DNA of 64,000 nucleotides from Gemmata palustris (GTDB lineage: Bacteria; Planctomycetota; Planctomycetia; Gemmatales; Gemmataceae), in assembly GCF_017939745.1 (NCBI RefSeq), contig NZ_JAGKQQ010000001.1:3100001-3164000 (forward strand), in the 5' to 3' direction. Each line of letters begins with the position of its first letter. Within the stretch, counting starts at the first letter, position 1. The position numbers and the translations under genes are program-made. Of the stretch, positions 45,298 through 55,008 are shown one piece after another. Under the pieces are notes generated by a model. The model did not search any database and was not told where the DNA came from. It was given only the letters and a program-made list of their open reading frames with translations.

Positions 45298-45349
45298 AAC
45301 TCCCCGCGCCGCGGCCGGCCTATTGTGGCGACCCGCGGCGCGGGGAGTT
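45298..45349. terminator. bidirectional terminator
   Basis: A perfect 17-bp stem (45298-45314 with 45333-45349) between the convergent PepSY and hydrolase genes. Confidence 0.75.
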
Positions 45350-45355
45350 TCACCT

Positions 45356-46201
45356 TCACTTTTTGGGTTCGAGCGCGGCGGCGAAGAACTTCACGACCGG
45401 GGTCACGTCCTTCAGCCCGTGCGGGTGGTGGTCCTGGCCCGGCTTCACGATCTGCTCGACGGGGCCACCGAGAGCCTTATAGCGGTTGTACAACAGCTCC
45501 GAGTTCTCCGCGTGCGGGACAGCCGCGTCCTTGTCGCCGTACACGAGCAGCAGCGGAACCTTGGCCTTCGCGACGGGAGCGAGGGTGTCCACCGGGTTCA
45601 GCTTGTACGCGATCGCCTCTTCGTCGTTCTTGAATTCGTAGGCGGCGAGCATCTTCTTCCACTCGGCCTCCGAGCCGGACTTACCCGCGCCGAGCTTCTT
45701 GTACGCCCCGCCGGGCCAGCTCTTGAAGTCGCACACGGCGTTGTCCAAATACACGGCCAGCGTCCGGTCCGGGTGCGCAGCGGCCCAGTTCATGCAGTAC
45801 AGCCCGCCGCGTGAGAGCCCGATCAGCCCCGGCTTGGCGTGCATCCCGAAATCCTTCACCATCGCGTCGTAAAACGTCTCCCACTTCTTCACCGCTTTGG
45901 GCGCGCCGAACAGGTCGGGGACTTTCAGGTACGCGAGGTGCCATCCGGCCTTCACGAGCGCAACGTCGGCGTCCGCGAACGCCCCGAAGAACTCCCCGCG
46001 CCACACCCACGGCCGCCCCGGGAGCGCGTTCTCCGGCACCACGACCGTGGCTTCGAGTTCACCAACTTTGAAATCGTGTTTGACGAAGCCCTGCCACTTG
46101 GTCACCGGTCCGGGAAACGGCTTCGGCTCCGCGGCGCGAGCGCCGAGCGGAAGTGTACTCACGAGCGCGACAGCGAGAACAACCGAGATGCGTGTGTTCA
46201 T
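45356..46201 (-). CDS. exported alpha/beta hydrolase
   Basis: A 281-residue protein with a signal peptide (MNTRISVVLAVALVSTLPLG, cleavage after ARAA; start ATG 46201). The alpha/beta hydrolase landmarks are GLSRGG (nucleophile Ser), LLLVYGDKDAAVP (Asp) and GQDHHPHG (His). It resembles prolyl-oligopeptidase/dienelactone-hydrolase-like esterases seen in planctomycete polysaccharide degradation. The substrate is unknown. Divergent from msrB. Confidence 0.88.
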   Translation of the reverse strand: MNTRISVVLAVALVSTLPLGARAAEPKPFPGPVTKWQGFVKHDFKVGELEATVVVPENALPGRPWVWRGEFFGAFADADVALVKAGWHLAYLKVPDLFGAPKAVKKWETFYDAMVKDFGMHAKPGLIGLSRGGLYCMNWAAAHPDRTLAVYLDNAVCDFKSWPGGAYKKLGAGKSGSEAEWKKMLAAYEFKNDEEAIAYKLNPVDTLAPVAKAKVPLLLVYGDKDAAVPHAENSELLYNRYKALGGPVEQIVKPGQDHHPHGLKDVTPVVKFFAAALEPKK

Positions 46202-46302
46202 GGTGTTACCGGAAGAGGAACGAGTACCGCGGAATAGTCTACGTGCCCGCGCCGGCCGAGGCGCGCGTAAGATGAGAGTGCCCACACCCGCGAGAGTTCC
46301 TC

Positions 46303-46767
46303 ATGCCAACGAATGCCGAATCGCCGAACCAGCGCACGTCCGCCTCCGGATACGACCTCACCCCGCCGAGCGCGGCCGAGCGCGAGGAGCTGGCCGCTTC
46401 GCTCACGGCCGACGAGCGCCGGGTGATTCTGTACCAGGGCACGGAGGCGCCGTTCTGTGGCGGGTTCCTCGCCAACAAGGAACCCGGCGTCTACCACTGC
46501 CGCTTGTGCGACCTCCCGCTGTTCCGCTCGGTGACGAAGTTCGAGTCCGGCACGGGTTGGCCGAGCTTCTACGCGCCCTTCGACCCCGACCACGTCGCCG
46601 TTCACCGCGACACCAGCCACGGCATGATTCGCGACGAGATCGTCTGTGCCCGGTGCGGCGGGCACCTCGGGCACGTGTTCCCGGACGGCCCCAAGCCGAC
46701 GGGTCTGCGGTACTGCCTCAACTCGGCTTCACTGAAATTCGTTGCCGACGGTGCCGCCCATGCCTGA
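46303..46767 (+). CDS. msrB: peptide-methionine (R)-S-oxide reductase
   Basis: A 154-residue MsrB (PF01641, SelR). Zinc-binding CRLC and [12 protein letters not shown], substrate motif [13 protein letters not shown], and the catalytic Cys in [13 protein letters not shown] are all present; the resolving position near the N-terminus (APFCGGF) also has a Cys. It repairs methionine-R-sulfoxide in proteins using thioredoxin. It overlaps the next gene by 8 bp, so the two are co-translated. Confidence 0.96.
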   Translation: MPTNAESPNQRTSASGYDLTPPSAAEREELAASLTADERRVILYQGTEAPFCGGFLANKEPGVYHCRLCDLPLFRSVTKFESGTGWPSFYAPFDPDHVAVHRDTSHGMIRDEIVCARCGGHLGHVFPDGPKPTGLRYCLNSASLKFVADGAAHA

Positions 46768-47698
46768 CCCCCTGCCCTTCGCTCCCCGGCGCGCGCTCGG
46801 CGGTACCGGGTTCGTCGCGACCGCTCTCGGGATCGGCGACCTGGCCGACCGGAACGTGCCGATCGAAACGTGTGTCGCGACCGCGCGCCGCGCGCTCGAC
46901 GCGGGGCTGAACGTGATCGACACCGCCCCGAATTACGAGGACGGGTACTCCGAACAGATCGTCGGCCGGGCCGTGCGCGAGGTGCGCCGCGACGCGGTGT
47001 TTGTGATCGACAAAATCGACCACCACGACCGACCGGTCGGCCCGCAGATCGATGAGTCACTGGGCCGGCTCCAGCTCAATTTCACCGACGCCTTCGTGTT
47101 CCACAACCTGTCGTCGCTCGAAGTCTTCAACCGCTTGTGCCAGCCCGGTGGCGGGTTCGACCAGATCGCGGACGCCGTGAAAAGCGGCAAGAGCCGGTTC
47201 CGCGGGATCTCGTCGCACAACCCGGACGTGCTACGCTCCGCGCTCGAAGCGGGCGTGTGCGACGTTGTGATGTTCCCGCTCGGGCCGTTCGTGGATTCGC
47301 GTTACGTGACCGAGACGCTGCCGCTCGCACGGACGCGCGGAATCGGGACGGTGTGCTTCAAGACGTTCGGCGCGGGCAAACTCGTCGGCGACACGACCGG
47401 GTACAACCAGCCGCTCAAGTCGCGCCCGCGGGGCAAGGTGTCGAGCGGTGGAACAGACGATGCGGAGCCGATATTACCCCGGCTGACGGTGGCCGAGTGC
47501 CTGCACTACACGCTGACGCTCGACCCGGACGTGGCTCTACTCGGTCTGAGCTACCCGAACGAGCAGGACGCGGCCTTCGCCGCGGCGCGCTCCTTCCGCC
47601 CGCTCACACTCGACCAGATGGACGACATTCAGCAGCGCGCGAAGGACGCGCGCCGCGACAAGGGGCCGTGCTGGTGGAACCCCGATCCCGAACTGTGA
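46760..47698 (+). CDS. aldo/keto reductase family oxidoreductase
   Basis: A 312-residue aldo/keto reductase (PF00248). The catalytic tetrad is complete: Asp and Tyr in [14 protein letters not shown], Lys in FVIDKIDHH, His in FVFHNLSS. The C-terminus [10 protein letters not shown] differs from the cofactor-binding tail of typical members, and [14 protein letters not shown] belongs to a distinct subgroup. ATG 46760 overlaps the msrB stop; the frame is open a little further back, but the overlap start is preferred. Substrate unknown; linkage to msrB suggests a role in oxidative stress. Confidence 0.88.
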   Translation: MPDPLPFAPRRALGGTGFVATALGIGDLADRNVPIETCVATARRALDAGLNVIDTAPNYEDGYSEQIVGRAVREVRRDAVFVIDKIDHHDRPVGPQIDESLGRLQLNFTDAFVFHNLSSLEVFNRLCQPGGGFDQIADAVKSGKSRFRGISSHNPDVLRSALEAGVCDVVMFPLGPFVDSRYVTETLPLARTRGIGTVCFKTFGAGKLVGDTTGYNQPLKSRPRGKVSSGGTDDAEPILPRLTVAECLHYTLTLDPDVALLGLSYPNEQDAAFAAARSFRPLTLDQMDDIQQRAKDARRDKGPCWWNPDPEL

Positions 47699-47743
47699 TA
47701 CCCCCGAAACAAGAAAAAATCGTTCCAACAAAGCAAGTCCCAG

Positions 47744-48487
47744 ATGAACCTCTATCGCGACACGCACTACACCTTCCGCTTTGCGGACGATCGACTCGTT
47801 CCGCGGTTCCATCTGGAGGGCGTCGAGGCGGGATGCGGCGTGACCGTCTTTTCGCTCACCGATGATAAGGTGCCCGCGCGCGTCCTCGCGAAAACGCGAG
47901 CGGGCGCAGACGGGTGGGTGGAGCTGGCAGAGCCGCTCGTTGTGCGTGCGGGAGGCGGGTTCGTTGCGGTACCGACGCCGGTGTACACAATTCGCGATGA
48001 AGTTCCCAGCGACGCCGAAGGCATACGGCTCGTGAACCGGCGCGCGTTCGGTGGTGATGCCGAGGCTGATTTGATCGAGGCACTCCGCGCGGGCGGGTAC
48101 GTTCGGACATCACTTGTGGCCGAGTGCGCGGGCCGAATCGTCGGGCACGTCCTCTTTAGCGATTTGCCGATCATCACCGAAAGCGGAACCGTTCACGCTC
48201 TGGCGCTCGCGCCGATGGCCGTCCTGCCGGAGTTCCAGAACCTCGGCGTCGGTTCACAACTGGTGGCCACGGGCCTCAATGCGTGCCGCGAGCGGGGGCA
48301 CCGGATCGTTGTTGTGCTCGGGCACCCGGCGTTCTACCCGCGATTCGGGTTCTCTTCTGCGCTCGCCGCGAAGCTCCGTTCGCCCTTCTCGGGCGATTCA
48401 TTCATGGCCGCCGAACTGGTGCCCGGCGCGCTGACCGGCGTCACGGGCCGCGTCGAGTACACGCCGCCGTTCGGAGCCTGGGTGTAA
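47744..48487 (+). CDS. GNAT acetyltransferase with extra N-terminal domain
   Basis: A 247-residue protein. Residues about 80-247 are a YhbS-type GNAT N-acetyltransferase (PF00583) with the acetyl-CoA loop FQNLGVGSQL and a following VVVLGHPAFYPRFGF. Residues 1-78 (MNLYRDTHYTFRFADDRLVP; GCGVTVFSLTDD) form a separate small beta-rich domain not normally found in these enzymes, whose function I do not recognise. It starts 45 bp after the aldo/keto reductase gene and may be in the same operon. Confidence 0.85.
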   Translation: MNLYRDTHYTFRFADDRLVPRFHLEGVEAGCGVTVFSLTDDKVPARVLAKTRAGADGWVELAEPLVVRAGGGFVAVPTPVYTIRDEVPSDAEGIRLVNRRAFGGDAEADLIEALRAGGYVRTSLVAECAGRIVGHVLFSDLPIITESGTVHALALAPMAVLPEFQNLGVGSQLVATGLNACRERGHRIVVVLGHPAFYPRFGFSSALAAKLRSPFSGDSFMAAELVPGALTGVTGRVEYTPPFGAWV

Positions 48488-48507
48488 GCCCGTGATACAC
48501 TACTCTC

Positions 48508-49485
48508 ATGCTCAACGCTGACAAATCTGCACTGGTTCTCGCGCCGATGGAGGGCGTGACCGATGCGCCCATGCGGGCGGTTCAGGGGGGCGCGGGCGCG
48601 TTCACGTTCGCCGTGACGGAGTTCCTCCGGGTCAGTCACTCGGTTCCGCCCAGGCACGTCTTCCGCGATCACGTTCCCGAACTGGATACGAACGCGACAA
48701 CGCTCACCGGGCTCCCGGTGCAGGTTCAACTACTGGGCGGGGACGCGGGTCTGATGGCAGAATCGGCGGTCCGCGCGCACGAACTCGGGGCGACGGCAAT
48801 CGACATCAACTTCGGGTGCCCCGCACCCACCGTGAACCGGCACGACGGCGGGGCCGCTCTGTTGCGCCACCCGAAGCGCATTCGCGAGATCGTTACCGCG
48901 GTTCGCGCAGCGCTCCCGCGCGCGGTGCCGGTGTCGGCGAAACTGCGGCTCGGCTGGGACGGAATCGACGCGATCCACGAGAACGCGACGATGGCGGCCG
49001 AGGGCGGAGCGGCCTGGCTCACGATCCACGGGCGCACGCGCGTGGCCGGGTACGCGCCACCGATCCACTGGGAACCGATCGGAAAAGTGCGCGAACAGTT
49101 GAAGCTCCCCGTTGTCGCGAACGGCGACATCTGGACCCTCGACGACTTCCGCCGGTGCCGCGACGCGACCGGGTGCCGGCACTTCATGCTCGGGCGCGGG
49201 GCGCTCGCGGACCCGCGCCTCGCGCACCGCGTCGCGGCCGAACTCGGGCTCCCTTCGCGTCTCGAAAGTGCGGAGCCGGAAATGCCGGTCGACTGGTCCA
49301 CTCAACTGCGGGCGCTCGTGACGTGGTCGCGCCAGTTCGACATGATGCAGTCCGACAAGAACGTGAGCCGGTTGAAGCAGTGGCTCCGGCTGGCGTCTCA
49401 ATTCGGGAGCTTCACGCGCTTCGACGCGGTCAAGCGCACCGGCAGCGTCGAGGAACTGTTCGCGGCACTCGACGGCGCCAATTGA
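48508..49485 (+). CDS. tRNA-dihydrouridine synthase
   Basis: A 325-residue Dus family flavoenzyme (PF01207) that reduces uridine to dihydrouridine in tRNA. Motifs are LAPMEGVTDAPMRA, VQLLGGDAGLMAESAVRAHE, IDINFGCPAPTVNRHDGGAA (with the catalytic Cys), TIHGRTRVAGY, VVANGDIWTLDD and FMLGRGALADP. Length and the start MLNADKSALVLAPMEGVTDA fit DusC/DusA-like members; the exact position modified is not readable. It ends 3 bp before the convergent histidine kinase gene. Confidence 0.94.
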   Translation: MLNADKSALVLAPMEGVTDAPMRAVQGGAGAFTFAVTEFLRVSHSVPPRHVFRDHVPELDTNATTLTGLPVQVQLLGGDAGLMAESAVRAHELGATAIDINFGCPAPTVNRHDGGAALLRHPKRIREIVTAVRAALPRAVPVSAKLRLGWDGIDAIHENATMAAEGGAAWLTIHGRTRVAGYAPPIHWEPIGKVREQLKLPVVANGDIWTLDDFRRCRDATGCRHFMLGRGALADPRLAHRVAAELGLPSRLESAEPEMPVDWSTQLRALVTWSRQFDMMQSDKNVSRLKQWLRLASQFGSFTRFDAVKRTGSVEELFAALDGAN

Positions 49486-49488
49486 GCC

Positions 49489-52400
49489 TCACTCGGCGCC
49501 GTCGAGCACGGCCCGCACCTTGCGCGCGAGCGAGGTCGGCGTGAACGGCTTCTGGAGGAAGGCGTCCGTGGCCTCCACGATCCCGTGGCGCACGATCGCG
49601 TCGTCCGTGTACCCACTCACGAAGAGAACCTTGACCCCCGGGCGCTGCGAGCGGAGCGTCTCCGCGACCTCGCGCCCGCCCATGACCGGCATCACGACAT
49701 CGGACACGAGCATGTGAATCGGGCCGGAGTGCTCGACCGACAGCCGCAAGGCATCGGCGCCGCCGTTCGCTTCTAGAATCGTGTACCCGTGCATCTCGAG
49801 GGCGAGGCGCGCGAGGCGCCGAACCGTGTCCTCGTCCTCGACGAGCAGGATCGTCTCCGTGCCGCGCGAGACGGTCCGTATTTCACCCGATCGGGGACCG
49901 GGTTTCGCTTCGTCCGTTACCGGGAGCAAGATTTTAAACGTCGTGCCCACGCCGACCTCACTGTAAACGGCTATATGTCCGCGGTGCGTTTTGACGGCCC
50001 CGTACACCATCGCCAGCCCCAACCCCGTTCCCTTGCCGATCTCTTTGGTCGTGAAGAACGGCTCGAAAATGCGCGCCTTCACCTCGTCCGACATCCCGAC
50101 CCCGGTGTCCGAGACGGCCATCAGGACGTACCGCCCGCACGCGAGCTCCGGGTACACGACCGCGTCCTCTTCCCGCAGCGTCAGGTTGCGGGTCTCGATG
50201 GTCAGTTGCCCGCCGCGGGGCATCGCGTCGCGCGCGTTGACCGCGAGGTTAATCACGATCTGCTCCGCGTGGGTCGGGTCCACTTTGACCGGTCGCAGGT
50301 TCGGGTCCAGGGCCGTCGCCAGGCGCACGTCCTCGCCCAGGATCCGGTGCAGGAGCATTTCGGACTGGCTCACCACCTCGTTCAGATCGAGGACGCGCGG
50401 CTCCACGATGGCCTTGCGGCTGAACGCGAGGAGCTTGGCCGTCAGCCCGGTCGCCCGCTCGCCCGCGGCGGCAATTTCCTTCACGAGCCGGCGCCCCGGG
50501 TCGCGCACCGGGAGCTGCTCTAGCAGGAGTTGCCCCGACACGTTGATAACGGTGAGCAGGTTGTTGAAGTCGTGGGCCACGCCGCCCGCCAAGCGCCCGA
50601 TCGCTTCCATCTTCTGCGCTTGCCGGAACTGGTCCTCCAGGCGCCGGCGCTCGGTCAGGTCGCGGACCACTTTCGTGAACCCGCGGAGCGTCCCCGCGGC
50701 GTCGCGCAGCACCGTGATGACGACCCCGCCCCAGAACCGGGTCCCGTCCTTCCGCAGTTGCCACGCCTCGTCCTCGAAGCGCCCGCGCAAAACGGCCAGT
50801 CGCAGTTCCTCCTCGGCCCGCCCCGCGTCGAGGTCCTCGGACCGGTAGAAGGCGGAGTAGTGTTCGCCGACGATCTCCGGGGCCGCGTACCCGAAAATGC
50901 GCTCCGCCCCGGCGTTCCAGGTGAGCACGCGCCCCACCGGGTCGAGCATGAACACGGCGTAGTCCCGCACCCCGTCCACCACGAGCCGGAACCGCTCCTC
51001 GCTGACGCGCAGGGACTCTTCCGCGGCCCGGCGGTCCGAGATGTCGATCACGACGGCGGAAGCCCGGATCGGGCGCCCCAGCGCGTCGTGCGCGGCGACC
51101 ACGCTCACCCGCGTCCAGAGGGTGGACCCGTCCTTCCGCCGGTACCGCCGGTCCGCCTCATACGAAGCGTTTTCCGCGCGCTCGATGCGCCCGTACTGGC
51201 GCAACACTTCGCCCAGGTCTTCGGGGAACAGAACGTCCGCCACCGTCATCGCGCGCAGTTCGTTCTCGGTGTACCCGATCATCCGGCAGAACGCGCCGTT
51301 CGCGCCCAAGATGCGGGCATCGGGCGTGAGTTCGACCATGCCGGCGGTGGTCGCGTCGAAGAACGCCCGGAACCGGGTTTCGCTCTCCCGGAGTTCCTCT
51401 TCTGCCAGCTTACGGGCGGTGACGTCTTGCACCTGGCCGACGTACAGCGTCGGCCGCCCGCTCGGGTCGCGGACGAGCGACACGCTCGTTATCCCCCAAA
51501 GGATGTGCCCGGCCCGGTGGACGTAGCGCTTCTGCTGGACGAAGTGCGACGCGCCCCCGAGCAGCACGTCCCGGCGGGCGTAGCTCTCGGCCAAATCGTC
51601 GGGGTAGGTCACGTCCGCCGTCGTCAGGTCCAGCATCTCCGCCTGGGAGTAGCCGAACAATCTGGCGAACGCGGCGTTCACCCGGAGGAACCGGTGGTCC
51701 AGGGACGTGATGACCATCGGCACGTTCGAGTCCTCGAACGCGCCCCGGAGCATCGCCTCGCTCGCCCGCAGCGCGCTCTCGGTCTCCTTGATCTGCTGGA
51801 TGTTACGACTAACGCCGACGAGCCCCACGATTTCCCCGCCCGGGTCGCGGAGCGGCGTCTTGATGACGAGGTGCCAGCGCTCGCGGCCCGCGGGGTCGCG
51901 GACCAGTTCTTCCTTGTTGAAGATGGTTTCGCCGTCGCGGAGGACGCGCAGGTCGTCGTCGTGGTACTCCTGCGCGAGGTCGGGCGGGTGGAAGTCGAAC
52001 CCGGTTTTCCCCGTGACCGCGCTCTCGCACTCGGCGCGAACCAGTTCGACGTGCGCCCGGTTACTGACGACGAAGCGCCCGTCGGCGTCCTTCGTCCAGA
52101 TCGCGATGGGGAGCGCGTCGATCAGCGTGCGCAAGAGCGCCCGCTCGCGCTGCAGGGCGCCTTCGGCCGCGTACCGCTCGGTCACGTCGCGGAAAATGAG
52201 GACGACCCCGATGGTCGAGCCGTCGGCGGCCCGGATCGGCGCGGCCGAGTCATCAATCGGGCGCTCGGTCCCGTCCCGCGCGACGAGCACCGTGTGGTTC
52301 GCCAGCCCGACGACCACGCCCTCCTTCAGCACCCGCGCGACGGGGTTGTCGACCGGTTCCCGGGTCCGCTGGTTGATGATCTGAAACACGTCCTCAAGGG

Positions 52401-53223
52401 GCACGTCGGTCGCCCCTTTCGAGGTCCAGCCGGTGAGGTGCTCGGCCACCGGGTTGAGCATCGTCACCCGGCCCCGCGTGTCGGTGACCACGACCGCGTC
52501 GCCGATGCTGTCCAGGGTCACGCGCAGCTTCTCGCGCTGCTTCCACAGTTCCCGCTCGGACCGGAGGCGCGCGTCCACTTCGGCCCGCAGGTGCTCGTTG
52601 GCCTCGGTCAATTCGGCCGTGCGCGCGCGGACGCGGTTCTCGAGTTCGGCCTTGAGCCGGGTGAGTTCCTCGTTCGCCTCGCGCAGTTGCCGGTTCGCGT
52701 CCTGGATCTGCTGCGCCCGCTGGAAGACCTCGGCCTCCAGGCGCTGCCCCCGCGCGACCAGGTCGTCCGCGCGTTTGTCGTGGTCGATCCCGCGCAGGCG
52801 GAGGTACACGAAGTCCGTCACGTCCTCGACGCGGTGAATGATGTACGCGACCCGCCCGTCCGGTCCGAGCACCGGCGAGTTGATGGGGCTCCAGTACCGC
52901 TCCTCGAACCCGCCGCCCTCTTCGGCCGGGCGCTGAATGTCGTACTTCTGCACGGCCATCACGTCCGGTTTGCCGAGGGTCCGCGCGCGTTCGAGGGACG
53001 CCCGCAGGTTGCGCACGCCGGTCGCGGTGGGGTCGTCCGGGTTGTCCGGGAACACGTCGAAGATGCCGCGCCCGAGGACCGCGGCCCGCGCCGTCATCGT
53101 GGCGCGCAGGTACGCATCACTGACCGCCACAATGGTGAAATCGGGGAGCAGAACGAGGTACAGCCCGGGGGCCGACTCGAAGAGGAGCCGAAAATCGGGA
53201 GGAACGGGCGAGGCGATTACCAT
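49489..53223 (-). CDS. six-PAS hybrid histidine kinase with receiver domain
   Basis: A 1244-residue cytosolic sensor. An N-terminal PAS-like domain (about 10-140), a coiled coil (about 145-225) and five more PAS domains (starting near DSIGDAVVVTDTRGRVTMLN, LIDALPIAIWTKDADGRFVV, NVPMVITSLDHRFLRVNAAF, TAGMVELTPDARILGANGAF, DYAVFMLDPVGRVLTWNAGA) lead to the kinase core. The H-box is GGVAHDFNNLL with H884, and the ATP site DTGVGMSDEVKARIFEPFFT then GTGLGLAMVYG. A receiver domain ends the protein (VLLVEDEDTVRRL; phospho-acceptor D1175 in LVSDVVMP; lysine in FLQKPFTP). No membrane segment and no neighbouring regulator; phosphate is probably passed to a distant partner. Confidence 0.95.
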   Translation of the reverse strand: MVIASPVPPDFRLLFESAPGLYLVLLPDFTIVAVSDAYLRATMTARAAVLGRGIFDVFPDNPDDPTATGVRNLRASLERARTLGKPDVMAVQKYDIQRPAEEGGGFEERYWSPINSPVLGPDGRVAYIIHRVEDVTDFVYLRLRGIDHDKRADDLVARGQRLEAEVFQRAQQIQDANRQLREANEELTRLKAELENRVRARTAELTEANEHLRAEVDARLRSERELWKQREKLRVTLDSIGDAVVVTDTRGRVTMLNPVAEHLTGWTSKGATDVPLEDVFQIINQRTREPVDNPVARVLKEGVVVGLANHTVLVARDGTERPIDDSAAPIRAADGSTIGVVLIFRDVTERYAAEGALQRERALLRTLIDALPIAIWTKDADGRFVVSNRAHVELVRAECESAVTGKTGFDFHPPDLAQEYHDDDLRVLRDGETIFNKEELVRDPAGRERWHLVIKTPLRDPGGEIVGLVGVSRNIQQIKETESALRASEAMLRGAFEDSNVPMVITSLDHRFLRVNAAFARLFGYSQAEMLDLTTADVTYPDDLAESYARRDVLLGGASHFVQQKRYVHRAGHILWGITSVSLVRDPSGRPTLYVGQVQDVTARKLAEEELRESETRFRAFFDATTAGMVELTPDARILGANGAFCRMIGYTENELRAMTVADVLFPEDLGEVLRQYGRIERAENASYEADRRYRRKDGSTLWTRVSVVAAHDALGRPIRASAVVIDISDRRAAEESLRVSEERFRLVVDGVRDYAVFMLDPVGRVLTWNAGAERIFGYAAPEIVGEHYSAFYRSEDLDAGRAEEELRLAVLRGRFEDEAWQLRKDGTRFWGGVVITVLRDAAGTLRGFTKVVRDLTERRRLEDQFRQAQKMEAIGRLAGGVAHDFNNLLTVINVSGQLLLEQLPVRDPGRRLVKEIAAAGERATGLTAKLLAFSRKAIVEPRVLDLNEVVSQSEMLLHRILGEDVRLATALDPNLRPVKVDPTHAEQIVINLAVNARDAMPRGGQLTIETRNLTLREEDAVVYPELACGRYVLMAVSDTGVGMSDEVKARIFEPFFTTKEIGKGTGLGLAMVYGAVKTHRGHIAVYSEVGVGTTFKILLPVTDEAKPGPRSGEIRTVSRGTETILLVEDEDTVRRLARLALEMHGYTILEANGGADALRLSVEHSGPIHMLVSDVVMPVMGGREVAETLRSQRPGVKVLFVSGYTDDAIVRHGIVEATDAFLQKPFTPTSLARKVRAVLDGAE

Positions 53224-53612
53224 TTCGAGCGCTCGTCGGGCGAGGTTCGAGCAAGTGACTCGTGCGTCTCGCGCTGGTTCCGGGCGAGAACTTCGGGCCG
53301 AACGGATGGTGCCGCGCTAAAACGCTCTCGGATGAACGCGCCGAACGACGTTGGAAGGTGCAACCAGGGGCAATTGTTCGAGCGACTAACTATGCAGAGT
53401 ATCGAGCGGTAACTACGCCAATCAAGTCAGAATTGTGCCGATTCATTGCGTCATAAGTATCGGCTTCGAGAAAGTTGAGATCGGGCGCGGGAATTCAGCC
53501 GACCGCGAAACGTGCCCTCTCTTCGCACTTCGGGCACGAAGTGCGGGCGCGCCGAATCCGTTGCAAAGTGAGCGGAATGCGCTTCATCAGAAAAGAGTGC
53601 TTCGACCGGCCC
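53224..53612. other. 389-bp stretch without a gene
   Basis: Lies between the start of the histidine kinase gene and the end of the PaiB-like gene. It should hold the kinase promoter. No family-like reading frame, repeat or hairpin of note is seen. Confidence 0.5.
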
Positions 53613-54239
53613 TCACCTATCGTCGTTGAGGGCTCGGAGCATCAGTGCCGCGACGCCCGCCGCGTCTCCGCCGCCAGTTGATTCCAGTGCCCGAATCACC
53701 TTCTCCCGGCGCTCGAGGGGTTGGTTCTGGCTGAGCTTCTGCTTCCCTTCGATGTGCGCGATCTCGATGCGGAACCCGACGATTTGTGACAAGAGACGGT
53801 CCACGAACGGGCCGGTTTCGTCCAGCACCCACGGGCGCGGCAGCGCGGCCTCGTAGTGGGTCACGGTGCGCTGAACGATGTCGAGCAGCGCGCCGGGTTC
53901 TTCGACAAGTGTCACGCGCCCGGTCACGTGGACCGCGACATAGTTCCAGGTGGGGACAACGTTGGTGCTCTCGTACCACGTCGGGGAGATGTACGCGTGC
54001 GGCCCGCTGAACACCGCGAGGGCGCTCTGCGTGGGCAGTTCGCGCCAGTGCGGGTTCGCACGCGCCATGTGACCAACGAGCGCGCCGTGTGCGCCCGCGC
54101 CGCGCTCGAGCAAGAAGGGCAAGTGCGTCGCGAAGGGCGCCCCATCAACGAGCGACACGAGCACACCAAAACTGTGCCGCTCGATGAGATCGTGAAGCAC
54201 GGCGCGGTCGGTCTCGGCGAAGTACGGAGGGGTATACAC
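53613..54239 (-). CDS. PaiB-like FMN-binding protein
   Basis: A 208-residue protein of the PaiB family (PF04299, FMN-binding split-barrel). Landmarks: MYTPPYFAETDRAVLHDLIE, GAPFATHLPFLLE, GHMARANPHWR, FSGPHAYISPTWYES, VPTWNYVAVHVTGRV and KLSQNQPLERREKVI. In Bacillus PaiB is a negative regulator of sporulation and protease genes; in most bacteria its role is unclear. No partner PaiA acetyltransferase adjoins it, although a GNAT gene lies 5 kb away. Confidence 0.92.
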   Translation of the reverse strand: MYTPPYFAETDRAVLHDLIERHSFGVLVSLVDGAPFATHLPFLLERGAGAHGALVGHMARANPHWRELPTQSALAVFSGPHAYISPTWYESTNVVPTWNYVAVHVTGRVTLVEEPGALLDIVQRTVTHYEAALPRPWVLDETGPFVDRLLSQIVGFRIEIAHIEGKQKLSQNQPLERREKVIRALESTGGGDAAGVAALMLRALNDDR

Positions 54240-54370
54240 GCTTGCTCCTCGGGGTCACTTCAGACACGCGCCGCGTGCGACGGGTTCGTCTTGGAAGTAC
54301 GGGTAAATTGGTGCCCCGGGCGAGGGCACGGAACCTCTATCGGTTCTAACGCCGCGCGCCACTCGGTCGA

Positions 54371-54640
54371 GTGAATCACACATTTTTGTACGGCGAGTGG
54401 CACGCGCACTGCGTTACCACTCCCATCGAACACGCGAACGGGTCGCGGTTCGGCAACAAATACAGTGCGAGATTCGCGATGACTCCCGTGGATGCCCTCT
54501 CCGACCTGACACAATCCACCCAAATTGACGCGACGGCCCCCCGGTTCTTCCTCGACGCCACATTCGACGCGAACCCGGACGACGGCGACTGGTGGCTTGA
54601 TATTGGGGGCGTAGATCTACCCGGCTCCCTCGCCGTGTAA
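54371..54640 (+). CDS. possible small hypothetical protein
   Basis: An 89-codon frame with internal start ATG 54479 (MTPVDALSDLTQSTQIDATA). The C-terminal part is acidic with FDANPDDGDWWLDIGGVDLP. No recognisable family, signal peptide or clear ribosome binding site. It may be a real small gene or chance. Confidence 0.3.
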   Translation: MNHTFLYGEWHAHCVTTPIEHANGSRFGNKYSARFAMTPVDALSDLTQSTQIDATAPRFFLDATFDANPDDGDWWLDIGGVDLPGSLAV

Positions 54641-54781
54641 CCCTTGCCACGCACACGACCCGAACTGTAGTTTTTACGCGAAATTAACCGAGGGGCGTTC
54701 CGGCGCAAACGACCACCCCTCGAGCCGTTACGAGGTTAACCGCACGCGAGCGCCCCGACCACATTTGAGGAGACCGACGTC

Positions 54782-54985
54782 ATGGACCGCGAATTAGACG
54801 TGCTGACGATGCTCCTGCTCGACCCGTGCCTGACGGCCGATGAAGCGGCCCGCGAAGCGGCCGCCCGGCGCCACCTCGCCGTGGTCACGGCCGAAGCCCG
54901 TGACGAGCGCCTCTCCCCGCGAACCCGCAAGGGGCTCCGCGCGAACCGGGCGCCGGTCATTGACGGTCCCGATGTCGGGTTCTGA
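54782..54985 (+). CDS. small hypothetical protein with its own terminator
   Basis: A 67-residue protein: MDRELDVLTMLLLDPCLTAD, then an Ala/Arg-rich helix and the tail APVIDGPDVGF. There is no membrane segment or metal site. GAGGAGACC lies upstream of the ATG as a ribosome binding site, and a perfect rho-independent terminator starts 24 bp after the stop. Such flanking makes a genuine expressed small gene more likely than length alone would suggest. Family unknown. Confidence 0.6.
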   Translation: MDRELDVLTMLLLDPCLTADEAAREAAARRHLAVVTAEARDERLSPRTRKGLRANRAPVIDGPDVGF

Positions 54986-55008
54986 TGCGCGGTTAATGAC
55001 GTCACGAA

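Noticed and set aside
50530-53412. A 960-codon open frame on the plus strand opposite the histidine kinase
   Set aside because: Antisense shadow of the PAS/kinase gene; no recognisable domain, and low-complexity Arg/Val/Asp-rich translation.
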